The notes under the pieces are model-generated. The model searched no databases, was not told where the DNA came from, and was given only the letters and a program-made list of their open reading frames with translations. Positions 45,073-54,649 of a stretch of DNA of 64,000 nucleotides are shown in pieces; position 1 is the first letter of the stretch, and the number at the start of each line of letters is the position of its first letter. The stretch is taken from contig JADJQZ010000001.1 of NCBI GenBank assembly GCA_016712465.1, positions 3,844,001 to 3,908,000 on the forward strand, read 5' to 3'. A program made the translations under genes and the position numbers. The stretch is from Candidatus Obscuribacter sp. Lineage in GTDB: Bacteria; Cyanobacteriota; Vampirovibrionia; Obscuribacterales; Obscuribacteraceae.

Positions 45073-45214
45073 GACAGCCCTCGAAGGAGTTAATTCCGCT
45101 AAGACAACCAACTATAACTGAAGCAGCCTCATTTAAGGTAAGCAGCGAGCAAAATGCCTATGCTCCGGGCATAACTCAGTGTAGACTGGCGACAGCAAGC
45201 GGCGAGGAGTACTG

Positions 45215-46366
45215 ATGGCTGGAGACAAAAAATCCGATGGCGGCAAGAAACCTCTATCAGGTATTACCTTGATCGCGACGGAAAACACAGAAAAGAACAA
45301 CAAAGCGACGGCCAAACAAAACGATTCCGGAGACTTTCAAATCGCCGCCGAGTCTCTGACCGATAAAAACAGCCACAACGAGAATTTAACCGCTGCCGGT
45401 CAAACACAGGCCGCCGGAAACAACGGCAAGGGTGTCCAGCAGACCATCTCAGCGGGTCTCGAGCTTGATACCGGCAAAGTCGACAGCAAGCAAAAGAAAA
45501 AGAAAATCAAGCGCGCCACCATTCCGCTTTCCCATGACGATCTGAGCCGCCTCAATACCAATAAGGGTCTCATTTCACTACTGCGCAATCGCGAAATTAA
45601 ACTGAAGGATGTGCTTGACGAGCTCAAGTACGAAGACGAATTGGTCAGGCTACAAATCGAATTGGTGAAGCTTCAACGCTGGGTGGCTGAAAACGGCAAA
45701 CGTATAGCCATCATCTTCGAGGGTCGCGATGCCGCCGGCAAAGGCGGCACCATCAGACGTTTCACCGAACACCTGAATCCCCGAGCCATGAGAGTGGTGG
45801 CACTACCCAAGCCCACCGACGCCGAAAAGGGACAATGGTATTTTCAGCGTTACTCTGTGCAACTGCCCAACCCGGGCGAAATAGTCTTCTTCGATAGAAG
45901 CTGGTACAACCGGGCCGTAGTCGAGCCGGTGAACGGCTTTTGCAGCAAAGCTGAATACCAGCGCTTCATGCAGCAGGTTCCAGAATTTGAACATATGCTT
46001 TATGAAGACGGTTTGATCTTGATCAAATTCTGGTTCTCCATTGCCAAGGAAGAGCAAGCCAAGCGCTTCGAATCAAGAAAGCAGAACCCGCTCAAACAGT
46101 GGAAACTAAGCCCAATTGATGAACAGGCACAAAACAAGTGGGAACAGTACACCCACTATAAAGAAGAAATGTTCAGCAAGACCCATACTTCATACAGCCC
46201 CTGGATTCTTGTCAAAGCCAACAACAAATTGCGCGCCAGGCTTGAAAGTATTCGCTATGTTCTCAATCATATTCCTTATGACGACAAGGTAGAGGGTAAA
46301 CTCAGACTCTGCCCAGATCCCAATATCATCACCAGGTTCCATCGCAACGTCATCAAAATAGATTAA
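45215..46366 (+). CDS. ppk2: polyphosphate kinase 2 (class I)
   Basis: 383 residues; ATG with GAGGAG 6 bases upstream. A polar ~95-residue N-terminal extension is followed by the PPK2 domain: Walker A EGRDAAGKGG (about 168-177), the lid RRFTEHLNPRAMRVVALPKP and Walker B FFDRSWYNRA (about 225). The rest (KFWFSIAKEEQAKRFESR, VKANNKLRARLESIRYVLNHI) is collinear with class I enzymes, which transfer phosphate between polyphosphate and nucleoside diphosphates. It links polyphosphate stores to ATP or GTP supply and fits the presence of a PiT transporter in the window. It appears monocistronic. Confidence 0.95.
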   Translation: MAGDKKSDGGKKPLSGITLIATENTEKNNKATAKQNDSGDFQIAAESLTDKNSHNENLTAAGQTQAAGNNGKGVQQTISAGLELDTGKVDSKQKKKKIKRATIPLSHDDLSRLNTNKGLISLLRNREIKLKDVLDELKYEDELVRLQIELVKLQRWVAENGKRIAIIFEGRDAAGKGGTIRRFTEHLNPRAMRVVALPKPTDAEKGQWYFQRYSVQLPNPGEIVFFDRSWYNRAVVEPVNGFCSKAEYQRFMQQVPEFEHMLYEDGLILIKFWFSIAKEEQAKRFESRKQNPLKQWKLSPIDEQAQNKWEQYTHYKEEMFSKTHTSYSPWILVKANNKLRARLESIRYVLNHIPYDDKVEGKLRLCPDPNIITRFHRNVIKID

Positions 46367-46437
46367 AAGGCAAAAGTCTATTTAAAGTAGAATAGTCAAG
46401 CACCAATCGGCAGGGGCGGCGCTTCTATAATTGCTGC

Positions 46438-47856
46438 ATGAGCGATCTGAAAGCCGCCTACACTCCTGAGCAAGTTCTAGAACTGGCTCCCGACTCCTCC
46501 TCTGTCAAAAGCGGCAGGGAACTTGCCGTTGAGAAAAAATGGCAAAATCTGGGAGCAAGCGATAGAGCACTCTGGGGGGAATGTCAGGGCAGCGGCGCCA
46601 AACCTTACCAGACCAGAGTGGACCTGAGCGGACCGGCCTTCAAATGTAGTTGCCCGAGCCGGAAATTCCCTTGCAAGCACGGACTGGCCCTCTTCCTGCT
46701 GGCACTGCAAAAAAATGAGATCTTCGCCAAAACCGAAGCTCCGGGCTGGGTGAGCGAATGGCTTGCTTCCCGCTCGGAAAAGTCGGAAAAGAAGAAAGAA
46801 CGAGAGGAGGCACCGCGCTCAGAGGAAGAACAGGAAAAACTTCTACAAGCCAAAGAGAAGAGAAGGCAGGACCGCCTGGACAAGGTTGAGGCCGGTCTTG
46901 ATGAACTCAATCTCTTTCTACAAGATCTGGTGCGGCAGGGCACGGCAAACTTGAAGAGCAAACCCAACAGTTTCTGGCAAGAAAGAGCTGCACGCCTGGT
47001 AGACGCACAGGCGCCGGGACTGGCCAGGCGGTTGAATGAAGCCGCCGGCTACACTACAACCAGAGCGGCCTCGCCAAACTCCGACCCCTGGCAGGAAAAT
47101 CTCCTCCTCAATCTGGGGCAACTGCGCTTGATTGCCCAAGCCTACAAGAACAAAGCCCTGCTTAATCCCGCTTTGCAGGAAGACATTGCTTCCGCGCTTG
47201 GCTTCACTCACAGTCAGGAAGAATTGCTCAAAGAAGATGGGCTCAAGGATACATTTCTGGTGCTTGGCCAGTATGTCACGCAGGAAGACCGACTGCGGGT
47301 GCAAAGAACCTACTTACTGGGCAAAGAAAGCGGTAAATTAGCGCTGATTCTAGCCTTCGCCCACGGCGTTCAACCTTTCGAAAGACTGCTTGTGCCGGGC
47401 AAGAGCTTCACAGGAGAAATAGTCTATTTCCCATCCAACACCCCCCTGAGAGCGCTGATCAAAGCACAGGGGGAAGCCCTGTCCGAAATTTTCCAGCCGG
47501 CGGAAGGTGCTACTGCCGGTAGTACTAGACAAAAATGGAGTCAGTGGCTCAGTCTTTGCCCCTTTCACCAGAATATGCCGGTGATTTTTACGGAGGCTCT
47601 CCTCTTCCAGCACGAAGGGCGCTGGTGGTTGCGCGATCAAGACGGCACCCATACGGAAGTAACCGGCAACCAGGCGGATTTATGGATGGTGCTAGCTTTC
47701 AGTACCGGCAAAGCTCTGACGCTCTTCGGTCTCTTTGACGGTCATACGCTCTCACCCCTGGCGGCACTCACCAATGAAGGTCAGTACCTGAAACTTTCCA
47801 GATCCGAAAACAAAACAGATCAGGAAGCAAACCTGAATCGTGGGGTGCAGGTATGA
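46438..47856 (+). CDS. SWIM zinc-finger protein
   Basis: 472 residues. A SWIM finger at about 68-83 (FKCSCPSRKFPCKHGLAL, pattern CxCx6CxH) is followed by a strongly charged Glu/Lys/Arg coiled coil (about 105-160) and a helical remainder without known catalytic motifs. SWIM fingers bind DNA or protein. It is the first gene of a five-gene operon, and its stop overlaps the DUF5691 start by 4 bp. In other bacteria SWIM genes also sit beside DUF5691, AAA and VWA genes. The biochemical role is not known. Confidence 0.88.
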   Translation: MSDLKAAYTPEQVLELAPDSSSVKSGRELAVEKKWQNLGASDRALWGECQGSGAKPYQTRVDLSGPAFKCSCPSRKFPCKHGLALFLLALQKNEIFAKTEAPGWVSEWLASRSEKSEKKKEREEAPRSEEEQEKLLQAKEKRRQDRLDKVEAGLDELNLFLQDLVRQGTANLKSKPNSFWQERAARLVDAQAPGLARRLNEAAGYTTTRAASPNSDPWQENLLLNLGQLRLIAQAYKNKALLNPALQEDIASALGFTHSQEELLKEDGLKDTFLVLGQYVTQEDRLRVQRTYLLGKESGKLALILAFAHGVQPFERLLVPGKSFTGEIVYFPSNTPLRALIKAQGEALSEIFQPAEGATAGSTRQKWSQWLSLCPFHQNMPVIFTEALLFQHEGRWWLRDQDGTHTEVTGNQADLWMVLAFSTGKALTLFGLFDGHTLSPLAALTNEGQYLKLSRSENKTDQEANLNRGVQV

Positions 47857-49565
47857 GTCAAACCCGAATTCTTTTCCAGGAGATGGTGGCAACCTGTGTG
47901 CTAGGGACTAGGAGCCGCACCTTCAACTTACCCCAACCCCGCACTACTGACGGTGCAACAATAAATGCCCTGCGACAATTGGAAAAGGCAGCCGCCTCCG
48001 CGGCAGAAACGGAAGGCCAGAAAATCGCAGCTACCCGGGAAGACTTGATGCCGGAAGCCTTGATTTTAAATCAATTAGCCCTGATAAGCACGGCACTGCG
48101 AGCCCTAGGCAGCCAACCCAGCCGCGCGGAAGAAGAGAGGCTGAGCCAGGTAAACCTTGAGCCCTGCCAACCGGAGCACTTACCTGAGGCACCGGCGGCG
48201 GCCCTATCGATGCTGAATCAGTTGATAGACGACTTGAGCCCGGTGGGGCAGATCTTTCTGGCGCGCTGGTTTGATCTTTGCAGGGAAGGTGGCTACCGTC
48301 TCAGTCGGCATAGCATTCCCAGGCTGCTTGAGAAACTCAAAGATAAAGAAGCCCTGAGGGAAAAATTACTGACCTGCGGCGGCGAAGCTCTTCCCTGGCT
48401 GGTAAAGGTCAACCCTGATTGGCACATGTATTTTGCCCCCAGGAAAGCGGAAGCGGCCGAGCTGATAAAACTGTTTGAAGAAGGGTCTCCCACCGAACGG
48501 CTGGAAAGTCTAAAACTCTTGCGCAGTCTTGATGCAAATCTAGCCAGAGAGACTCTGGCTGCTTCATGGGCCGGTGAAACAGTAGAGAGCAGGGTCACCT
48601 TCCTGAAATCTCTGGAGCCATTCTTGAGCATAAACGATGAAGAGTTCTTGAGCGGAGCCGCCCTTAAAGACAAGCGCAAAGAAGTGCGAGAAGTGGCATG
48701 CGATTTCCTCACTCGAATCTGCGGCTCAGCGCTGCAAAAGCGCCTGCAAGACTTTCTCGGGGAGCAGGTTCAACTAAAGGGAGGCAAGCTGGAGATCAAT
48801 CTGGCTGACGAGGGAAATGCCGCAGCCCTCGATGAGACTATGAAAGATCTACCGCTCTCCGGTCTGACCAATACATTCGACAGCAATATGGGAGCCGGTG
48901 CCAGGCGACTCCTCATTCTCATTTCCAGAGTGGCTCCTTCTTTCTGGAGCAGCCTGGCGCCGCCGCCCAAAATTGTCGAACTGATTCTGGCAAGCGATGA
49001 ATGGAGCGATGTTCTAACCAGAGGCTTGCTGGAATCCCTCGCTACTTTTGCCGCCACTGGCGAAAAGGAACCGCAGGCTCGGGAACTTCGTCGCTTCCAG
49101 GAAGAACTGGTCAACCACGCTTCCGACAAGTTGACAGAAACCAGTGCCGGTCTGCGTTTTCTTAAAACCCTGCCCGCAGATCTGGCCGAGGCGCTTATCT
49201 TAAGTCGGCTGCCCCGCTGGGCCAAGCCCGGTAGTCTCGGGGCACCCAGACTAGATCTCTGGAATTACCTGGAGTCAACCGACTTCAACTGGAGCAAGGA
49301 ATTCACCGCCCGAATACTAGACTTCATACTGAAGGAGAGTCGTGAGAAGGTTCCGGCCCTGAGCTACACCTTCACCACCAATGTGAAAAAATTCGCCTCG
49401 CAAATGCACCTTTCGGCCGCCGAGAGAGCCCCTGACTTCTACCAGGTGACTGAAGACAGCGAACTCAATTCTTACTTCGTCCGCCCTCTTTTGCAAATAG
49501 CGGAAACCCTCAATTTGCGTATGGAAATTGAAACCGCCTTCAGTGAAAAAATCGCCCCCAGGTAG
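47853..49565 (+). CDS. DUF5691-family helical-repeat protein
   Basis: 570 residues starting in the overlap ATGA with the SWIM gene. The N-terminus (MSQTRILFQEMVATCVLGTRS) is characteristic of DUF5691. The body is largely alpha-helical with HEAT-like pairs (for example EEGSPTERLESLKLLRSLDA and ALKDKRKEVREVACDFLTRI), suggesting a scaffold. No membrane segment or catalytic motif is visible. It is the second gene of the operon and is likely an adaptor for the AAA ATPase encoded 36 bp downstream. Confidence 0.85.
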   Translation: MSQTRILFQEMVATCVLGTRSRTFNLPQPRTTDGATINALRQLEKAAASAAETEGQKIAATREDLMPEALILNQLALISTALRALGSQPSRAEEERLSQVNLEPCQPEHLPEAPAAALSMLNQLIDDLSPVGQIFLARWFDLCREGGYRLSRHSIPRLLEKLKDKEALREKLLTCGGEALPWLVKVNPDWHMYFAPRKAEAAELIKLFEEGSPTERLESLKLLRSLDANLARETLAASWAGETVESRVTFLKSLEPFLSINDEEFLSGAALKDKRKEVREVACDFLTRICGSALQKRLQDFLGEQVQLKGGKLEINLADEGNAAALDETMKDLPLSGLTNTFDSNMGAGARRLLILISRVAPSFWSSLAPPPKIVELILASDEWSDVLTRGLLESLATFAATGEKEPQARELRRFQEELVNHASDKLTETSAGLRFLKTLPADLAEALILSRLPRWAKPGSLGAPRLDLWNYLESTDFNWSKEFTARILDFILKESREKVPALSYTFTTNVKKFASQMHLSAAERAPDFYQVTEDSELNSYFVRPLLQIAETLNLRMEIETAFSEKIAPR

Positions 49566-49601
49566 AAGCAACTGCAAGCACATAGATAAGGAAAGCCAAG
49601 A

Positions 49602-50690
49602 ATGGAAGCGACCACGGATCTCCTGAGACAGCATGCCGAAGCACAATTCAAAGAGGAATTGAGCCAACTGGCCGCCGTGGATAAACGGCAGAAACCGCCA
49701 CGCTGGCTCCTCTCACCATGGGCGGTGCTGACTTATTTGATGGGCGGCAAGCTGGAAAACGGCTATGAGGTCAGCCCCAAATACATCGGCAATAAACGCA
49801 TCATGGAAATTGCCGTAGCCACTCTCACCACGGACAGGGCCCTCTTACTGCTGGGCGTACCGGGCACCGCCAAAACCTGGGTGGCGGAGCATCTATCCGC
49901 CGCCATCAGCGGTGACTCAACCATGCTTGTGCAGGGCACCGCCGGTACCGCCGAGGAAGCCGTGCGCTACGGTTGGAACTACGCCCGCCTGATTGCCGAA
50001 GGACCCTCTATGCAGGCTCTCGTGCCGAGTCCGATTATGGAAGCCATGAAGCTCGGCAAAATAGCCCGGCTGGAAGAATTGACTAGAATTCCCGCCGATG
50101 TGCAGGATTCACTTATCACCATATTGTCGGAGAAGACCTTACCGATTCCCGAGTTGGGCGCCGAGGTTCAGGCCGTAAAAGGCTTCAACATCATCGCCAC
50201 GGCTAATGACCGTGACAAGGGAGTGAACGAGCTTTCCAGCGCCCTCAAGAGGCGCTTCAATACAGTGGTGTTGCCGGTGCCCGCCACGCTGGAAGAAGAA
50301 GTAGACATTGTAGCTCGGCGCACGGAAGCCCTGGGGCGGGCCCTGGAGTTGCCGGCCGAGAAACCGGCCCTGGAAGAAATCAGCCGGGTGGTGCAGATCT
50401 TCAGAGAACTGAGAGCCGGTGCCACCCTCGACGGCAAAACCAAATTGCGTAGCCCTTCCGGCTCAATGAGCACCGCCGAAGCAATTTCTGTCATGAATAG
50501 CGGGTTGGCTCTAGCCGGGCATTTCGGCGACGGCGACTTGAAAGCGGAAGACCTGGCCGCCGGCATAGTCGGTGCCGTAGTGAAAGATCCGGTGCAGGAC
50601 AGCCTGGTACTGAAAGAATATCTTGAAACAGTTCTGAAAGAGCGGGAAGGCTGGAAGGATTTCTACCGCTCCCTCAGGCATTTGATTTAA
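49602..50690 (+). CDS. MoxR-type AAA+ ATPase
   Basis: 362 residues. Walker A LLGVPGTAKTWVAEHL at about 82-97, Walker B region KIARLEELTRIP at about 153-164 and sensor 1 IIATANDRDKG at about 197-207 mark a MoxR/CoxD-type ring ATPase. The helical lid follows (VDIVARRTEALGRALELP). MoxR proteins act as chaperones that, with a VWA partner, remodel or insert cofactors into target complexes; the VWA partner is the last gene of this operon. The start is an ATG with AAGGAAAG 11 bases upstream. Confidence 0.9.
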   Translation: MEATTDLLRQHAEAQFKEELSQLAAVDKRQKPPRWLLSPWAVLTYLMGGKLENGYEVSPKYIGNKRIMEIAVATLTTDRALLLLGVPGTAKTWVAEHLSAAISGDSTMLVQGTAGTAEEAVRYGWNYARLIAEGPSMQALVPSPIMEAMKLGKIARLEELTRIPADVQDSLITILSEKTLPIPELGAEVQAVKGFNIIATANDRDKGVNELSSALKRRFNTVVLPVPATLEEEVDIVARRTEALGRALELPAEKPALEEISRVVQIFRELRAGATLDGKTKLRSPSGSMSTAEAISVMNSGLALAGHFGDGDLKAEDLAAGIVGAVVKDPVQDSLVLKEYLETVLKEREGWKDFYRSLRHLI

Positions 50691-50751
50691 GAGACGGCAT
50701 GGAACAATGTCGAAGGCAAATGACTAGGAAGCGGAGAACCAGGTTTAGAAA

Positions 50752-53133
50752 TTGACCACCACTATCGCCAGCAAGAATAAAACCGACACGGCCCAAGTTC
50801 ACCTTCTTGGCATAAGGCATCATGGTCCGGGCTCAGCCCGCAGCCTGGAAGCCTCCCTTCAGGAAATCAAGCCGGACATAGTTTTAATCGAAGGTCCGCC
50901 GGAAGCGGAAGCCCTGATCAAATACGTTCAAGGTCCGCCGGAGACCCCTTCCACTTCTGAAGAGGCAGCCGAGTCAGACAGACTGATACCGCCGGTGGCG
51001 CTACTCATATACGCTAAAGAAATGCCGAAGCTGGCTTGCTACTACCCTTTTGCCGAATTTTCGCCGGAATGGCGGGCCATGCTTTATGCCAATCAAAGCC
51101 ATATTCCCTGCCGCTTTATCGATCTGCCCCAGAGCCACTGGCTCTCCATGCAGAGCAAACAAAAGCAATCGGCCAATATCGACCAGGTCATGAGCAACCT
51201 TACGGAAGCAGACAAAATTCGCCTCGATCCCATAGGCACTCTGGCCTCGCTAGCCGGCTATGAAGAAGGGGAAGTGTGGTGGGAACAACTGGTGGAGCAG
51301 AGAAGCGACAGCCAGATATTCGAAGCAGTAAGCGAAGCCATGACGGCTCTCAGAACCGCAGTCAGAGAAGACGAAGAAGAAGAGAGAAGCAAGATTGATG
51401 AAGACAAGCAAATTTTCGACGAAGACTATTATATAGAGCCCCTGCGCGAAGCCCACATGCGCACCTGCATAAGACAGGCTCAAAAGGAAGGCTACAAGAG
51501 CATCGCCGTTGTCTGCGGCGCCTGGCACGGTCCGGCACTGGCTCAAGCCGTCAAAGCCAAAGACGACAACCAGCTACTGAAAGAGAACCTGAAAGATCTA
51601 CCAAAACTGAAGGTGGAAGCCACCTGGATCCCCTGGACAAACAGCCGTCTTTCCTTCGAAAGCGGATATGGAGCAGGTATTACCTCGCCCGGTTGGTACG
51701 AACATCTCTTCCACAGCGATAAAGGCAGTGATACCACTTTATCCTGGCTGGTGAAGGCGGTGAAACTACTGAGAGCGGAAGACTTCGATGCCTCCTCCGC
51801 GCAAGTGATCGATGCCGTGCGGCTGGTGGAAAGTCTGGCGTCTATGCGAAACCTGCACCATGCCGGGCTGACCGAGTTGCAGCAAGCTCTGGTCACCTGT
51901 GTTCTTTCCGGCAACGAAATGCCGCTTGCCCTCATCGAAAAGAAACTGCTGGTTGGGGAAAAACTGGGGCATGTGCCGGCCGAAGTACCAGGCACGCCAC
52001 TCATGGTGGACCTGCAAAAGACATCGGCAAGGCTAAAACTGAAGCAGGAAGCCCTGGAAAAATTACTGGAGCTGGACCTGCGTAAACCGCTGGATCTGGA
52101 AAGAAGCAGTTTCCTTGCCTGCCTGCAAATTCTCGGCATCGCCTGGGGTGAAAAGCAAAAGAAAAAAATCAAAACCAGCACCTTCCATGAAACCTGGAAA
52201 TTGCAATGGCAGCCGTCACTGAGTCTGGCAGCCGTGGAGGCGTCAATCTGGGGCAAGGACGTCAGGCAAGCGGCCACCACCAGAGCCATCGATCTGGGCA
52301 CAAACAGCCCCACTTTCGCTCATCTGGTGGATGTTCTTTCCCTCAGTCTTGACGGCGGGCTTCTGGAAGCAGTGGAGAAGACCATGACCCTGGTCGGAGA
52401 GCGCAGCGCCACCTGTTTCGATTTAGGCGAACTGATGGAAGCTCTGCCTGTCCTGGTGGGCATTGCCCGTTACGGCAATGTGCGGGGACACAACCCGCAG
52501 TCTATGGACACCCTGATCACAAGTATCACGGAACGAATAATCGTCAATCTGGAGAGCAGCTGTCTTTCTCTTGATGAAGATGCGGCCAGGCGCATGCAAA
52601 GACAAGTTACCCTCATGGAAGAAGCGTTGCGCCTCTTCGACAAAAAGGAATTGCTGGAAGATAGTCGTGTCGTCTTGCATCGCCTGGCGAGCAAGAGCAA
52701 TATACCGGCCCTGATATCGGGAAGAAGCGCCAAACTTTTATACGAATGCAGCTACCTGAGCCAGGAAGAAACAGTCAGATTAATGCACTTCGCTCTTTCC
52801 ACCGCTTCCGCCCATAGCTATAGCGGTCAATGGCTGGAAGGCTTTCTTACAAATAACGCCCAGGTCTTGATCCACGATCCTATCTTCTTCCACATAGTGG
52901 ACGACTGGGTTAAGGGCATAAAGACGGACGCCTTTCAAGAACTGCTGCCCCTTTTGCGGAAGACCTTCGGAGCCTTCAGTTACTCGGAGCGAAGACAGAT
53001 TTCAGAGCGGGTACAAAGCCCAGGAAAAACAGCCCTGGCTCAAACCAGTGAGCGCGCGGACGACGATCGGTTACTGACTGAAGTTCTCAAAACAGTTCAG
53101 CTCATGCTGGGAGTGAATCATGACCATCAATGA
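50752..53133 (+). CDS. DUF5682-family protein (TraB/TIKI-like motifs)
   Basis: 793 residues from a TTG with AGG 8 bases upstream. The N-terminal part carries LLGIRHHGPGSARSLEASLQ (about 18-37), then PDIVLIEGPPEA, and near 253 AVVCGAWHGPALAQA. This order (GxxH, then an acidic EG strand, then GAxH) resembles the TraB/TIKI/ChaN-type fold, some members of which are metal-dependent hydrolases. That relation is my inference. The remaining ~500 residues are helical with no known domain. Its 3' end overlaps the VWA gene by 14 bp, so the two are tightly coupled. It is the largest member of the operon and a candidate substrate or effector of the MoxR-VWA pair. Confidence 0.85.
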   Translation: MTTTIASKNKTDTAQVHLLGIRHHGPGSARSLEASLQEIKPDIVLIEGPPEAEALIKYVQGPPETPSTSEEAAESDRLIPPVALLIYAKEMPKLACYYPFAEFSPEWRAMLYANQSHIPCRFIDLPQSHWLSMQSKQKQSANIDQVMSNLTEADKIRLDPIGTLASLAGYEEGEVWWEQLVEQRSDSQIFEAVSEAMTALRTAVREDEEEERSKIDEDKQIFDEDYYIEPLREAHMRTCIRQAQKEGYKSIAVVCGAWHGPALAQAVKAKDDNQLLKENLKDLPKLKVEATWIPWTNSRLSFESGYGAGITSPGWYEHLFHSDKGSDTTLSWLVKAVKLLRAEDFDASSAQVIDAVRLVESLASMRNLHHAGLTELQQALVTCVLSGNEMPLALIEKKLLVGEKLGHVPAEVPGTPLMVDLQKTSARLKLKQEALEKLLELDLRKPLDLERSSFLACLQILGIAWGEKQKKKIKTSTFHETWKLQWQPSLSLAAVEASIWGKDVRQAATTRAIDLGTNSPTFAHLVDVLSLSLDGGLLEAVEKTMTLVGERSATCFDLGELMEALPVLVGIARYGNVRGHNPQSMDTLITSITERIIVNLESSCLSLDEDAARRMQRQVTLMEEALRLFDKKELLEDSRVVLHRLASKSNIPALISGRSAKLLYECSYLSQEETVRLMHFALSTASAHSYSGQWLEGFLTNNAQVLIHDPIFFHIVDDWVKGIKTDAFQELLPLLRKTFGAFSYSERRQISERVQSPGKTALAQTSERADDDRLLTEVLKTVQLMLGVNHDHQ

Positions 53134-54334
53134 CCTAAGCGCAGACCTGAACCTCGACCAGGATAGGGACCAAGAGCGCATAAGACGCTGGCGACTGGTC
53201 CTGGGCGCTGCCGCAGAAAGCCGCCTCAGCTACGGCATGACCAGCGACGATGCCGCCATGGATGGTGCCCTTTCCATGCTCTATGATCAGGAAGAAGAAG
53301 GCGAGGAAAAAGGCAAACCGAATAAGCGCTCGGCCGGACTGGGGGCATCGAGCCCCAGAGTGGCGCGCTGGCTGGGCGATATTCGCAAATATTTTCCTTC
53401 CACCGTGGTCTCGGTGATGCAAAAAGACGCTCTGGAAAAGCTCAACATGAAGAGCATGTTGACCGAGCCTGAACTGCTCTCTACCCTCACTCCCGATGTC
53501 AATCTGGTGGCCACACTGGCCGCCCTTTCCTCGGCCATGCCTGCCAAAAGCAAGGCCACTGCCAGGCTGGTGGTGCAAAAGGTAGCCGATGAACTGACCA
53601 GAAAGTTAGCCAACCCCATGCGCCAGGCCGTCACCGGCGCCCTGAACCGGGCCCGGCGCACAAGCCGCCCCAGACTCAGTGAAATGGACTGGCATCGCAC
53701 CATCAATGCCAATCTCAAGCACTACCAACCGGATCTAAAAACCATTATTCCAGAGCGCAAAATAGGTTTCAGCCGCAAGCGCTCCAGCCTGAAAGACATA
53801 ATCGTGCTCGTGGACCAGAGCGGTTCCATGGCCACCTCAGTGGTCTATGCCAGCATCTTTTCAGCAGTTCTCGCTTCCATTGCCGCCGTCTCCACCAAGA
53901 TGGTCGTCTTTGATACAGCCGTAGTTGACCTGACGGAGAAACTGGCCGACCCTGTGGATGTCATTTTCGGCACCCAATTGGGCGGCGGCACCGACATAAA
54001 CGGCGCCCTCGGCTATGCGGAAACTCTCATCAGCCGTCCTTCCGAGACCATTCTGGTGCTGATAAGCGACCTTTATGAAGGCGGCAATGGCAATGAACTG
54101 AAGAAAAAGCTTTACCGCATCGCCGGCTCCGGCGTAAGACTGATTGCCTTGCTGGCCCTCAACGATGAAGGTGCGCCGGCCTACGATCACAACATGGCCG
54201 CCTACATGGCGGAACTGGGCGCACCGGCCTTTGCCTGCACCCCAGACCAATTTCCGGACCTGATGGCTGTGGCCATAGCCAAAGGGGATCTGGCCGACTG
54301 GGCCGCCTCTCAGGGCATAGCCGCCGGTCGCTAA
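53120..54334 (+). CDS. VWA-domain protein (CoxE-like)
   Basis: 404 residues starting inside the end of the DUF5682 gene. A helical N-terminal part (about 1-220) precedes a von Willebrand A domain with an intact MIDAS: DQSGSMA at about 232, T in GGGTDINGAL at about 293 and D in LISDLYEGG at about 315. CoxE/MoxR-partner VWA proteins bind the AAA ring and a substrate. It is the last gene of the operon. The final codons and the TAA lie within a 24-bp direct repeat created by the adjacent insertion, so the reading frame is intact but its downstream context has changed. Confidence 0.9.
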   Translation: MTINDLSADLNLDQDRDQERIRRWRLVLGAAAESRLSYGMTSDDAAMDGALSMLYDQEEEGEEKGKPNKRSAGLGASSPRVARWLGDIRKYFPSTVVSVMQKDALEKLNMKSMLTEPELLSTLTPDVNLVATLAALSSAMPAKSKATARLVVQKVADELTRKLANPMRQAVTGALNRARRTSRPRLSEMDWHRTINANLKHYQPDLKTIIPERKIGFSRKRSSLKDIIVLVDQSGSMATSVVYASIFSAVLASIAAVSTKMVVFDTAVVDLTEKLADPVDVIFGTQLGGGTDINGALGYAETLISRPSETILVLISDLYEGGNGNELKKKLYRIAGSGVRLIALLALNDEGAPAYDHNMAAYMAELGAPAFACTPDQFPDLMAVAIAKGDLADWAASQGIAAGR

Positions 54335-54335
54335 C
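54312..54335 (+). repeat. left 24-bp direct repeat at the VWA gene end
   Basis: Identical to 56575-56598. It covers the last codons (GIAAGR) and TAA of the VWA gene. Confidence 0.92.
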
Positions 54336-54451
54336 TCCCTATCAAAAGACAGCTATCTTTATCGCTGGACATTGGCTGTAGACAGTGGTCTAAAAGCACG
54401 TCCAACAATATCCTCCAGCAGTTGCAGGCAAATTTGAGTGATCTCGATGGC

Positions 54452-54649
54452 TCACTGGTGGACGTCCAGGACCTGCTTCTTTCCCCAAACATCAAGGCCC
54501 AAAGCTACGATTTTGTCGACGTCCGCAATTCCGATACCAACAATCATGATTACTGCAAACTCTCTGTCAGTGAACTGGCGCGTGTAAAACTTCCAAAACC
54601 GGCGGGAATCACCTAAATTTTCAACTACGCTCGGGACAAGGCCTGTCAC
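54452..54649 (-). CDS. small ORF coupled to the hypothetical gene upstream
   Basis: 65 codons from a GTG that overlaps the stop of the 176-residue gene by 4 bp (GTGA), the usual geometry of translational coupling. The middle is hydrophobic (FAVIMIVGIGIADVDKIVALGL). No family is recognised. It could be real or a chance extension; a plus-strand ORF of similar length (54422-54616) competes with it. Confidence 0.3.
   Translation of the reverse strand: MTGLVPSVVENLGDSRRFWKFYTRQFTDREFAVIMIVGIGIADVDKIVALGLDVWGKKQVLDVHQ

Noticed and set aside
54422..54616. 64-codon plus ORF after the VWA gene
   Set aside because: No ribosome-binding site or motif; it overlaps a better-placed minus ORF coupled to its neighbour.
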